Origin: Actinocrispum wychmicini
Lineage (GTDB): Bacteria > Actinomycetota > Actinomycetes > Mycobacteriales > Pseudonocardiaceae
Direction of reading: 5' to 3'
DNA length: 64,000 nt
Assembly: GCF_004345645.1 (NCBI RefSeq)
Contig: NZ_SLWS01000018.1
Coordinates: 111,330 to 175,329, forward strand
Shown: piece after piece, positions 26,598-33,651 of the stretch
How the letters are laid out: each line of letters begins with the position of its first letter
Numbering within the stretch: the stretch's first letter is position 1
Program-made: the position numbers and the translations under genes
The notes under the pieces: generated by a model
Database searches by the model: none
What the model saw: the letters and a program-made list of their open reading frames with translations, nothing else
What the model was told of the DNA's origin: nothing

Positions 26598-27213
26598 AGA
26601 GGTTGTCCAGCATGGCGTTGGGTCTGCTCTCGGCGGTGGCGTCGGCCGCCGTGTACCGCCCGCGGTAGAACAGCAGCGGTTGGGCGTCACGGCAGGGGCC
26701 CAGATGGCGTACCCGGCCGATCACCACATGGTGGTCGCCGCCGTCGAGGACCTCCGCGACCTCGCAGTCGATCCAGGTGAGCACCCCGTCGAGAACGGGC
26801 GCTCCGCCGGGCGCGGGCTGCCACGCGCACGTGGCGAACTTGTCCGTGCCCGCCCGGCCGAACACTGTGGACAGCTCGCGCTGGTCGGCGGCGAGGACGT
26901 TCACGCAGAACCGGCCGGTCCGGGCGATCGACTGCCAGGTCCGGGACGATTTCCCGGGGCAGAACAGCACCAGCGGCGGGTCCAGGGACAGCGCGGCGAA
27001 CGCCTGGCAGGCGAAGCCGACCGGGCCGGCACCGGTGACCACCGTGACGCCGGTACAGAAGTGGCCGAGGACCGTGCGGAACTGGGCGCGGAACTCGGCT
27101 GCCACGGGCACGGTCGCGGCCGTTCCGCCGGTCGCGGTCACCGGCCCGGTCGCCGCCGTTAGGTCGGTCGCCGCCAACCCGCCGGTCGCCGCCATCGGGC
27201 CAGGCGCTGTCAT
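26566..27213 (-). CDS. hsaB: Flavin reductase HsaB of 3-HSA monooxygenase
   Basis: 215 residues of the flavin reductase (FMN-binding split barrel) family: FRTVLGHFCTGVTVVTG, GFACQAFAALSLDPPLVLFC, WQSIARTGRFCVNVLAADQ and GGDHHVVIGRV. HsaB supplies reduced flavin to HsaA for hydroxylation of 3-HSA. It is the last gene of hsaA-hsaD-hsaC-hsaB, the mycobacterial order, with an ATGA overlap with hsaC. The first 40 residues are an unusual low-complexity extension of six-residue repeats. Mycobacterial HsaB begins near the VAAEFRAQFRTVL point. Confidence 0.9.
   Translation of the reverse strand: MTAPGPMAATGGLAATDLTAATGPVTATGGTAATVPVAAEFRAQFRTVLGHFCTGVTVVTGAGPVGFACQAFAALSLDPPLVLFCPGKSSRTWQSIARTGRFCVNVLAADQRELSTVFGRAGTDKFATCAWQPAPGGAPVLDGVLTWIDCEVAEVLDGGDHHVVIGRVRHLGPCRDAQPLLFYRGRYTAADATAESRPNAMLDNLFTWPRHADWL
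27094..27201 (-). repeat. Six tandem 18-bp units encoding the HsaB N-terminal extension
   Basis: Codons 5-40 of hsaB read GPMAAT, GGLAAT, DLTAAT, GPVTAT, GGTAAT, VPVAAE. The shared core in DNA is GGCGGCGACCG. All units keep the frame. The last unit grades into the conserved flavin-reductase fold. Confidence 0.85.
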
Positions 27214-28109
27214 TGCTGGGCGCCGACGCTGAAGTCGTGGCCCCACAGGCTGACCGCCGTGCTCTCCCTGGCGATCCAGTTCTCGTCGTCCACCTGCCGG
27301 CCCTCGCAGCCGAACTCGACGTCGAAGCCGCCGGGGGTCTTCATGTAGAACGACAGCATCAGGTCGTTGACGTGCCGGCCGAGCGTCGCGGACAACGACA
27401 CCTTCCGGCGCAGCGCCCGGTCCAGGGTCAGGCCGACGTCGTCGCTGTTCTCGACTTCGACCATCAGGTGGACGATCCCGCTCGGCGTGGGCATCGGCAG
27501 GAACGCGAGGCTGTGGTGCCTCGGGTTGCAGCCGAAGAACCGCAGCCACGCGGGCGGTCCGTCGGCCGGCCGGCCGACGAGTTGCGGTGGCAGGCGCATC
27601 GAGTCCCGCAGCTTGAACCCGAGGACGTCGCGGTAGAACGCGAGCGCCGCCGCGTCGTCGTGAGTGGACAGCACGACGTGCCCCAGCCCCTGGTCCGCGG
27701 TCACGAACTTGTGCCCGTACGGACTGACCACCCGCCTGTGCTCCAGGGCGGCGCCGTGGAACACCTCAAGGGTGTTGCCGGACGGGTCGTCGAAGCTGAT
27801 CAGCTCGTCCACCCGCCGGTCGGCCAACTCGGCCGCGGTGCCTTCCTTGTACGGCACGCCCGCGGCTTCCAAACGCCCACGGATGTCCGCGAGTTCGGCG
27901 GCGTTGGCGGTCTCCCAGCCGGACTGGGCGAGCCGGTCGGTGTCGCCCGGGAAGATCACCAGCCGGGCCGGGAAGTCGTCCATCCGCAGGTAGAGGGCCT
28001 CCGGGTGGGTGCCTCGGCCTTCCACCATGCCGAGCACCTTCAGCCCGTACTCGCGCCAGCGAGGCACGTCGGTGGCCTCGATCCGCAGGTAGCCCAGCTG
28101 CCTGATCAT
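27210..28109 (-). CDS. hsaC: 3,4-DHSA extradiol dioxygenase HsaC
   Basis: A 299-residue two-domain type I extradiol dioxygenase. The iron ligands are visible as His144 (GLGHVVLS), His214 (GIVHLMVE) and Glu265 (FDVEFG), close to the published positions in M. tuberculosis HsaC. The enzyme meta-cleaves the catechol 3,4-DHSA to 4,9-DSHA. ATG 28109 overlaps the hsaD stop by one base (TGATG), and the stop overlaps hsaB. Confidence 0.95.
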   Translation of the reverse strand: MIRQLGYLRIEATDVPRWREYGLKVLGMVEGRGTHPEALYLRMDDFPARLVIFPGDTDRLAQSGWETANAAELADIRGRLEAAGVPYKEGTAAELADRRVDELISFDDPSGNTLEVFHGAALEHRRVVSPYGHKFVTADQGLGHVVLSTHDDAAALAFYRDVLGFKLRDSMRLPPQLVGRPADGPPAWLRFFGCNPRHHSLAFLPMPTPSGIVHLMVEVENSDDVGLTLDRALRRKVSLSATLGRHVNDLMLSFYMKTPGGFDVEFGCEGRQVDDENWIARESTAVSLWGHDFSVGAQQ

Positions 28110-28972
28110 CACTCGCTCCTCAGGAAGTCCAGGGTGAGCCGGTTGAACTCGGCGAACTTCTCCAGTTGCGCCCAGTGCCCGCACCGGCCGAAGACATGCA
28201 GTTGCGCGCGCGGGATCATCTTCAACGCGAGCAGGGCTCCGTCGAGCGGGTTGACGCGGTCCTCACGTCCCCAGATCAACAGCACCCGCTGCCGCAGCCG
28301 GTACGCCTCGCGCCACAGCATGCCTTCCTCGAACGTGTCCGGCCTGGTGAACGACTTGCCCATGGACGCCATGGCACGCAGTGAGGCCGGGTCGGCGGCC
28401 ACCTGGAACCGTTCGTCGACCAGTTCGTCGGTGATCAGCGACTGGTCGTGGACGAGCGTGCGCAGGAACTCGGCCAGCTTCTCCCGGCTCGGTCCCGCGC
28501 CGAACGCGTACAGCCGCTTGATCCCTTCGGTCGGATCGGGCGCGAACACGTTCACGCCGAGGCCGCCCGGCGCCATCAGCACGAGCCGTCCCGCACGGGA
28601 GGGATGGCGCAGCGCGAACCGGACCGCGGTACCGCCGCCGAGGGAGTTGCCGACCAGATGTATACGTTGTATACCGAGCGTGTCCAGCAGGTTCACCAGG
28701 GCGTCGGCGCTGTAGGTGAAGTACTGGCCGGTGATCTCGGGCTTGTCCGAGTGGCCGAACCCCGGCTGGTCCACCAGCAGCGTGCGGTGCTCCGCGGCGA
28801 ACACGGGCAGGTTGCGGCCGAAGTTGCTCCACGCGGACGCACCCGGCCCGCCGCCGTGCAGCAGCACGACCGGCTCGCCGTCGCCGGCCTCGTGGTAGTG
28901 CAGCTTGAGGTCCCCGGCCTGGCCGATCCGGGATGTGGACTCGAAAGTCGCCGCGTTTGTTGTCACAGCCAT
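28109..28972 (-). CDS. hsaD: Meta-cleavage product hydrolase HsaD (4,9-DSHA hydrolase)
   Basis: A 287-residue alpha/beta hydrolase. Oxyanion loop LLHGGGPGASAWSNFGRN, nucleophile Ser110 in LVGNSLGGGTAVRF, acidic residue in WGREDRVNPLDG and catalytic His in GRCGHWAQLEKF. HsaD splits 4,9-DSHA into HIP (DOHNAA) and 2-hydroxyhexa-2,4-dienoate. It overlaps hsaA by 10 bp. The frame upstream of ATG 28972 lies inside hsaA. Confidence 0.95.
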   Translation of the reverse strand: MAVTTNAATFESTSRIGQAGDLKLHYHEAGDGEPVVLLHGGGPGASAWSNFGRNLPVFAAEHRTLLVDQPGFGHSDKPEITGQYFTYSADALVNLLDTLGIQRIHLVGNSLGGGTAVRFALRHPSRAGRLVLMAPGGLGVNVFAPDPTEGIKRLYAFGAGPSREKLAEFLRTLVHDQSLITDELVDERFQVAADPASLRAMASMGKSFTRPDTFEEGMLWREAYRLRQRVLLIWGREDRVNPLDGALLALKMIPRAQLHVFGRCGHWAQLEKFAEFNRLTLDFLRSE

Positions 28973-30123
28973 GCGTCCTGCACCTTCAGTCCGAGCTCGC
29001 TCTTGCCGAACATGGCCAGCGCCCGTTCCGGGTCGTTGATGGCGTGCACGCGCCCGGCGTGCGCGTCCCGCCAGAACCGTTGGATGGGGGTGCCGACGTT
29101 CAACGCCTTGCCGCCGGAGTTCTCGAAGAGCTTGTCCACGGCGCCGATCGACCGGGTGGTGGCGCGCACCTGGTCGCGCCGGACCTTGAGGCGCAACGCG
29201 ATCGGGATCTTCTCGCCCGCGACGACCAGCCGGTACTCCTCGCCGATGTTGTGCTCCAACTGCAGCCACGCGGCGTCGATGTCGCTGGCGGCCTCGGCGA
29301 CGCGGACCTGGGAGTACGGGTCCTCGGCCGCCTTGGTGCCGTATGACGCGCGGACGCGCTCGGCCATATAGGAGACGTGTGACTCGTACGCGCCGGTCGC
29401 CATCCCTATGACAGGCACTGCGATCGAGTACGAGAACACCGACGCGAACGGCAGCTTGTACAGCGGGTCGGGGTTCACGGCCTGCCCCGGGCAGACGCAC
29501 TTGCCGGTGTCCATGAAGCTCAACGTGCGGTACTCCGGCACGAACACGTCGTCGACGAGGATGTCGTTGCTGCCTGTCCCGCGCAGCCCGACCGTGTCCC
29601 ACACGTCCTCGATCTTGTAGTCCGACAACGGCAGCAGGAACGTCCGGAAGTCCACCGGGTTTCCGTCGTCGCCCAGCACCAGCCCACCGAGGAAGACCCA
29701 GGACGCGTGGTCACAGCCGGAGGAGAAGCTCCATCGCCCGGAGAACCGAAAGCCGCCGTCAACCGGGGTCGCGCGGCCCATCGGCGCGTACGACGAGGAG
29801 ATCCGCGCATCCTGGTCCTCGCCCCACACGTCGTCCTGCGCCTGCGCGGCGAACAGTCCGAGCTGCCACGGATGCACACCGAGCACGGACGAGACCCAGC
29901 CGGTGGAGCCGCAGGCGCTGGCGATCAGCCGGACCGCGCGGTAGAAGTCCAGCGGGTCGGCCGCCAGCCCGCCGTGCCGGGTGGGTTGGAGGAGCTTGAA
30001 GAACCCGGCCTGCCGGAGCGCCTCGATCGACTCGGCCGGGATCCTGCGCAGATCCTCGGTCTCCTGCGCCCGTTCCCGCAGCACCGGCCGGAGTTCCCGG
30101 ACCGCGGCGACGACCTCGCTCAT
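28963..30123 (-). CDS. hsaA: 3-HSA hydroxylase oxygenase component HsaA
   Basis: 386 residues, acyl-CoA-dehydrogenase-fold flavin monooxygenase. GFFKLLQPTRHGGLAADPLD, ACGSTGWVSSVLGVHPWQL, a GRWSFSSGCDHASW strand and a C-terminal AHAGRVHAINDPERALAMFG. HsaA hydroxylates 3-HSA at C4 using flavin reduced by HsaB. It is the first gene of hsaADCB, starting at ATG 30123, 15 bp from the nearest KstR box. The upstream in-frame codons lie over the KstR boxes and are not coding. Confidence 0.95.
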   Translation of the reverse strand: MSEVVAAVRELRPVLRERAQETEDLRRIPAESIEALRQAGFFKLLQPTRHGGLAADPLDFYRAVRLIASACGSTGWVSSVLGVHPWQLGLFAAQAQDDVWGEDQDARISSSYAPMGRATPVDGGFRFSGRWSFSSGCDHASWVFLGGLVLGDDGNPVDFRTFLLPLSDYKIEDVWDTVGLRGTGSNDILVDDVFVPEYRTLSFMDTGKCVCPGQAVNPDPLYKLPFASVFSYSIAVPVIGMATGAYESHVSYMAERVRASYGTKAAEDPYSQVRVAEAASDIDAAWLQLEHNIGEEYRLVVAGEKIPIALRLKVRRDQVRATTRSIGAVDKLFENSGGKALNVGTPIQRFWRDAHAGRVHAINDPERALAMFGKSELGLKVQDAWL

Positions 30124-30138
30124 GAGTGGCTCCCGAAC

Positions 30139-30152
30139 TGGAACGTGTTCTG
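30139..30152. promoter_or_regulatory. KstR box 1 upstream of hsaA
   Basis: TGGAACGTGTTCTG matches the KstR consensus TnnAACnnGTTnnA except for the last base. It lies 16 bp upstream of hsaA. Confidence 0.7.
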
Positions 30153-30167
30153 CTTGCCCACCCAGAC

Positions 30168-30181
30168 TAGAACACGTTCCA
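30168..30181. promoter_or_regulatory. KstR box 2 upstream of hsaA
   Basis: TAGAACACGTTCCA matches the consensus TnnAACnnGTTnnA at every fixed position. It is 29 bp from box 1 and lies between hsaA and the rightward small ORF and etfD. Confidence 0.85.
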
Positions 30182-30325
30182 GTTTCTGTCACGGCGGCGG
30201 CGCCTGCCGATTCCCCTGCCCCGAACAGCCCAGCGACCGGTGTGCCGAATGGCGCTACCCGCCAGTAGCCGATCATCATTAGGGTCGGTCGAAGAAAGTG
30301 GCGCCGGTCACAGGGAGGCTCACCC

Positions 30326-30694
30326 ATGCGGCACGTGTTGGCACAGTGCCTCGCATGCTGCTCCCGATGCGCTTACTGCGATCTGCCGGTGCTGCTGGCG
30401 GGCGAGCGCGAACACCCTGGTTACGGCGTTGTGGACGTGGTCGGTGATGGCTATCCGGGGCTGGGTCTGCTGCACCTGTTCTGCCGTGGCGCGGCCCGGT
30501 CGCGCAGTGCCTCCCGGCGGGGAGCCGTGATCCGGCGGGCGTATCTCGGACGGGCCACCGAGCGTTATGAAGCGCGTCTACCGGTTCGGCCCTACGATCG
30601 GCTCGGGGTTTGTCCGGGTGACGGCAAGCGGTGGCGGATTGCGAAAATGCGGTACGCGTGCAAAGCGTGCCGGTACTACACAAGCTCACACTGA
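30326..30694 (+). CDS. Small Cys-rich protein of unknown function
   Basis: 122 codons with a good GGGAGG ribosome site seven bases upstream. The N-terminus is packed with cysteines (CLACCSRCAYCDLP), and a late CPGDGKRW plus CKACRYY give further Cys pairs, so a metal-binding fold is plausible. No family is recognised. It lies between the KstR boxes and etfD, and would be transcribed divergently from hsaA. Codon use is compatible with a gene, but it may be a chance frame. Confidence 0.45.
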   Translation: MRHVLAQCLACCSRCAYCDLPVLLAGEREHPGYGVVDVVGDGYPGLGLLHLFCRGAARSRSASRRGAVIRRAYLGRATERYEARLPVRPYDRLGVCPGDGKRWRIAKMRYACKACRYYTSSH

Positions 30695-30709
30695 CGAGGT
30701 TGGGTCCAC

Positions 30710-32887
30710 GTGGTCGTTCGTCTCGTTCTGGGATTGCTCTCCACCGTCGTCGTGCTGGCGTTCGCGGCCCGACGCGTCCAGTGGCTGAACCGGCTGATCA
30801 AGTCCGGCCAGCCCGACCACGAGCGGGCCGACCGGCTCGGCGCGCGGGTCGCGGCGCACCTCGCCGAGGTGTTCGGCCAGCGCAAGCTGCTGAAGTGGTC
30901 GGTGCCGGGGCTGGCGCACCTGTTCACGTTCTGGGGCTTCGTGATCCTGGCGTCGGTGTACCTGGAGGCGTACGGCGCGCTGTTCTACTCGAAGTTCGCG
31001 ATCCCGTTCATCGGCCACTGGTCGGTGCTGGGTTTCGTACAGGACTTCATCGCGGTGATGGTGTTCCTGTCGCTCGTCGTGTTCGCGGTCCTGCGCATCC
31101 GGCAGTCACCGGAGCGCAAGGAGCGCAAGTCGCGGTTCTACGGCTCGCACACCGGCGGCGCGTGGCTCATCCTGGTCATGATCTTCAACGTCGTGTGGAC
31201 GATGTTCCTGTTCCGCGGCGCGTCGGCCGCGGCCGGCAACTTCCCGTACGACAGCGGCGCGTTCGTGTCCCGCGGCGTCGGCGACCTGCTGCGGCCGCTC
31301 GGCGCGGACACCCTCGACGTGGTCGAGACGGTCGGCCTGCTGCTGCACATCGGCGTGATGCTCAGCTTCCTGATCATCGTGCTGCACTCCAAGCACCTGC
31401 ACATCTTCCTGGCGCCGGTCAACGTCACCGCGAAACGGCTGCCGGACGGCCTCGGCCCGCTGCTGCCGATGCAGTCGCACGGCAAGCCGATCGACTTCGA
31501 GGACCCGGGCGAGGACGACGTGTTCGGCCGCGGCAAGATCGAGGACTTCACGTGGAAGGGCATGCTCGACTTCGCCACGTGCACCGAGTGCGGACGCTGC
31601 CAGTCGCAGTGCCCGGCGTGGAACACGGGCAAGCCGTTGTCGCCGAAGCTGCTGATCATGGACCTGCGGGACCACATGTTCGCCAAGGCGCCGTACCTGA
31701 TCGGCGGCAAGGAAGCTCCCGAGGACGCCACCCCTGAGGTGACGGACCACCCGCACGGCGTTCCGGAGGCGGGCTTCCCACGTGTGCCCGGTGACCAGGC
31801 GGGCCGGCCGTTGGTGGGCACGCTGGAGGCCGGCGGGGTGATCGACCCGGACGTGTTGTGGTCGTGCACGACGTGCGGCGCGTGCGTCGAGCAGTGCCCG
31901 GTGGACATCGAGCACGTGGACCACATCGTCGACATGCGGCGCTACCAGGTGATGATCGAGTCGGAGTTCCCGACCGAGCTGGGCACGTTGTTCCGCAACC
32001 TGGAGACCAAGGGCAACCCGTGGGGCCAGAACCAGTCCGAGCGGATGGACTGGGCCAAGGGCCTGGACTTCGAGGTCCCGGTGTTCGACGGCGAACTGGC
32101 CGCCGACGTCGAGTACGTGTACTGGATCGGCTGCGCGGGCGCGTTCGACGACAACGCCCGGAGGACGGTCCGTGCCACGGCCGAACTGCTGCACCTCGCG
32201 GGCGTGAAGTACGCCGTGCTGGGCGACGGCGAGAGCTGCACGGGCGACCCGGCGCGTCGTTCCGGGAACGAGTTCCTGTTCCAGATGATGGCGCAGCAGA
32301 CCGTGGAGACGCTCAACGCCGTGTTCGAAGGCCGCGAGCCCGCTCAGCGCAAGATCGTCACCACGTGCCCGCACTGCATGAACACCCTCGGCCGTGAGTA
32401 CCCGCAACTGGACGGCCACTACGAGGTCGTGCACCACACGCAGTTGCTGAACCGCCTGGTGCAGGCAAAGAAGCTCACCCCCGTGGCCCCCGCGGACAGC
32501 GAGGACGTCACCTACCACGACCCGTGTTACCTCGGCCGTCACAACAAGGTGTACACGCCTCCGCGCGAGCTCATCGGCGCGACTGGCGCCGCGCTCACCG
32601 AGATGCCACGGCACGCCGACCGGTCCCTGTGCTGTGGCGCGGGCGGCGCTCGCATGTGGATGGAGGAGCGCATCGGCAAGCGCGTCAACGAGGAACGCGT
32701 CGACGAAGCGCTCACCACAGGCGCGTCCACGGTCGTCACCGGCTGCCCGTTCTGCCGCGTGATGATCAACGACGGCCTGACCGCACGGCAGGCCGAGAAC
32801 AAGGGCGAGGGCGTCACGGTCCGGGACGTGTCCCAGATGCTCCTGGAGTCGGTGAAACGCAGCAACGGCGCCATTCCCGCGGACTAG
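30710..32887 (+). CDS. etfD: EtfD-type Fe-S membrane oxidoreductase (ETF:menaquinone oxidoreductase)
   Basis: 725 residues. About five N-terminal membrane helices are followed by two 4Fe-4S motifs (CTECGRCQSQC near 290 and CTTCGACVEQC near 384) and two CCG-type domains (CPHCMNTLG, DRSLCCGAGGARMW) like heterodisulfide reductase subunits. This is the layout of M. tuberculosis Rv0338c, EtfD, which moves electrons from electron-transfer flavoprotein to the quinone pool and is needed for cholesterol and fatty-acid use. Placement beside the hsa operon fits the many ACADs here. GTG start with GAGG ten bases upstream; the stop shares CTAG with the convergent TetR gene. Confidence 0.85.
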   Translation: MVVRLVLGLLSTVVVLAFAARRVQWLNRLIKSGQPDHERADRLGARVAAHLAEVFGQRKLLKWSVPGLAHLFTFWGFVILASVYLEAYGALFYSKFAIPFIGHWSVLGFVQDFIAVMVFLSLVVFAVLRIRQSPERKERKSRFYGSHTGGAWLILVMIFNVVWTMFLFRGASAAAGNFPYDSGAFVSRGVGDLLRPLGADTLDVVETVGLLLHIGVMLSFLIIVLHSKHLHIFLAPVNVTAKRLPDGLGPLLPMQSHGKPIDFEDPGEDDVFGRGKIEDFTWKGMLDFATCTECGRCQSQCPAWNTGKPLSPKLLIMDLRDHMFAKAPYLIGGKEAPEDATPEVTDHPHGVPEAGFPRVPGDQAGRPLVGTLEAGGVIDPDVLWSCTTCGACVEQCPVDIEHVDHIVDMRRYQVMIESEFPTELGTLFRNLETKGNPWGQNQSERMDWAKGLDFEVPVFDGELAADVEYVYWIGCAGAFDDNARRTVRATAELLHLAGVKYAVLGDGESCTGDPARRSGNEFLFQMMAQQTVETLNAVFEGREPAQRKIVTTCPHCMNTLGREYPQLDGHYEVVHHTQLLNRLVQAKKLTPVAPADSEDVTYHDPCYLGRHNKVYTPPRELIGATGAALTEMPRHADRSLCCGAGGARMWMEERIGKRVNEERVDEALTTGASTVVTGCPFCRVMINDGLTARQAENKGEGVTVRDVSQMLLESVKRSNGAIPAD

Positions 32888-33570
32888 GAGACGGCGGCGA
32901 GGACGTCGGCGGCGAGTTGGTCGCTCAGTGCTGTGCCGGTCAGGCCGCGGACCAGGATGGCGAACATCCTGGCCATGGCCGCGTCCAGTGCTTCCTCGGG
33001 CCATTCGCTGAGCGGGCCGTCGATCACGAGCATCGCGAAGCCGTGGACCGCGGACCAGGCGGTGATCTCCGCGAAGGGCCGGTAGTCGTTGGTGAGGTGG
33101 CCCACGTCGACGAGGCGGTCCAGGCCTTCCATCAGGATTCCGTAGGCCGCGTCGTCGGGGACGGGGGTCGCGGTGCCGAGGTCGGTGGCGTCGACGCGTT
33201 TGCCGCCTGGGGTGAAGGCGGTGCGGAACAGGCCGGGTTCGGCGATGGCGAACTGGATGTAGCCGCGGGCGACGGCGGCCAGGTTGCTCAGGGCGGCGCG
33301 GGGCGGGTCGTCGATGTCCGGGAGTTTCTGGATCTGCTCGCGCATTGACTCGGCGAGGCGTTCCAGAGCTTGCTCAGCCGCGGCGTGGAGCAGCTCCTCG
33401 TGGTTCTCGAAGTGCCGGTATGCGGCTGTGGGGGTGACACCGGCGGCACGGGCCGCGGCTCTGACCGTGATGGCCTGGGGGCCGTTCTCCTCGGCCAGCG
33501 TGCCCGCGGCCTCGATCAGTGCGTTGCGGAGATCTCCGTGGTGGTAGCCGCGTTTCGGGGTCATGGCCAT
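32884..33570 (-). CDS. TetR-family regulator of the adjacent MMPL transporter
   Basis: 228 residues: HTH with ALIEAAGTLAEENGPQAITV and AGVTPTAAYRHFENHEELL, and a C-terminal ligand domain of the WHG type (ITAWSAVHGFAMLVIDG). It is divergent from an MMPL transporter with a 12-bp-arm inverted repeat between them, so it most likely represses that gene and itself. ATG 33570 (MAMTPKRG) was chosen; a start six bases further in is possible. Confidence 0.8.
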   Translation of the reverse strand: MAMTPKRGYHHGDLRNALIEAAGTLAEENGPQAITVRAAARAAGVTPTAAYRHFENHEELLHAAAEQALERLAESMREQIQKLPDIDDPPRAALSNLAAVARGYIQFAIAEPGLFRTAFTPGGKRVDATDLGTATPVPDDAAYGILMEGLDRLVDVGHLTNDYRPFAEITAWSAVHGFAMLVIDGPLSEWPEEALDAAMARMFAILVRGLTGTALSDQLAADVLAAVS

Positions 33571-33601
33571 CGATGTTGACACCTGCACACATCCATGGCA
33601 A

Positions 33602-33632
33602 GTTTACACCCATCAAGTTTATGGATGTAAAC
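33602..33632. promoter_or_regulatory. Operator between TetR and MMPL genes
   Basis: GTTTACACCCAT and ATGGATGTAAAC are reverse complements with one mismatch, separated by seven bases. The repeat lies 31 bp from the TetR start and 19 bp from the MMPL start. Confidence 0.7.
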
Positions 33633-33651
33633 ATTGTTACTAGGAGTGCAC

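Noticed and set aside
31106..33004. 632-codon minus-strand frame opposite etfD
   Set aside because: A shadow of the EtfD reading frame, rich in His/Arg/Val/Ala with no motif.
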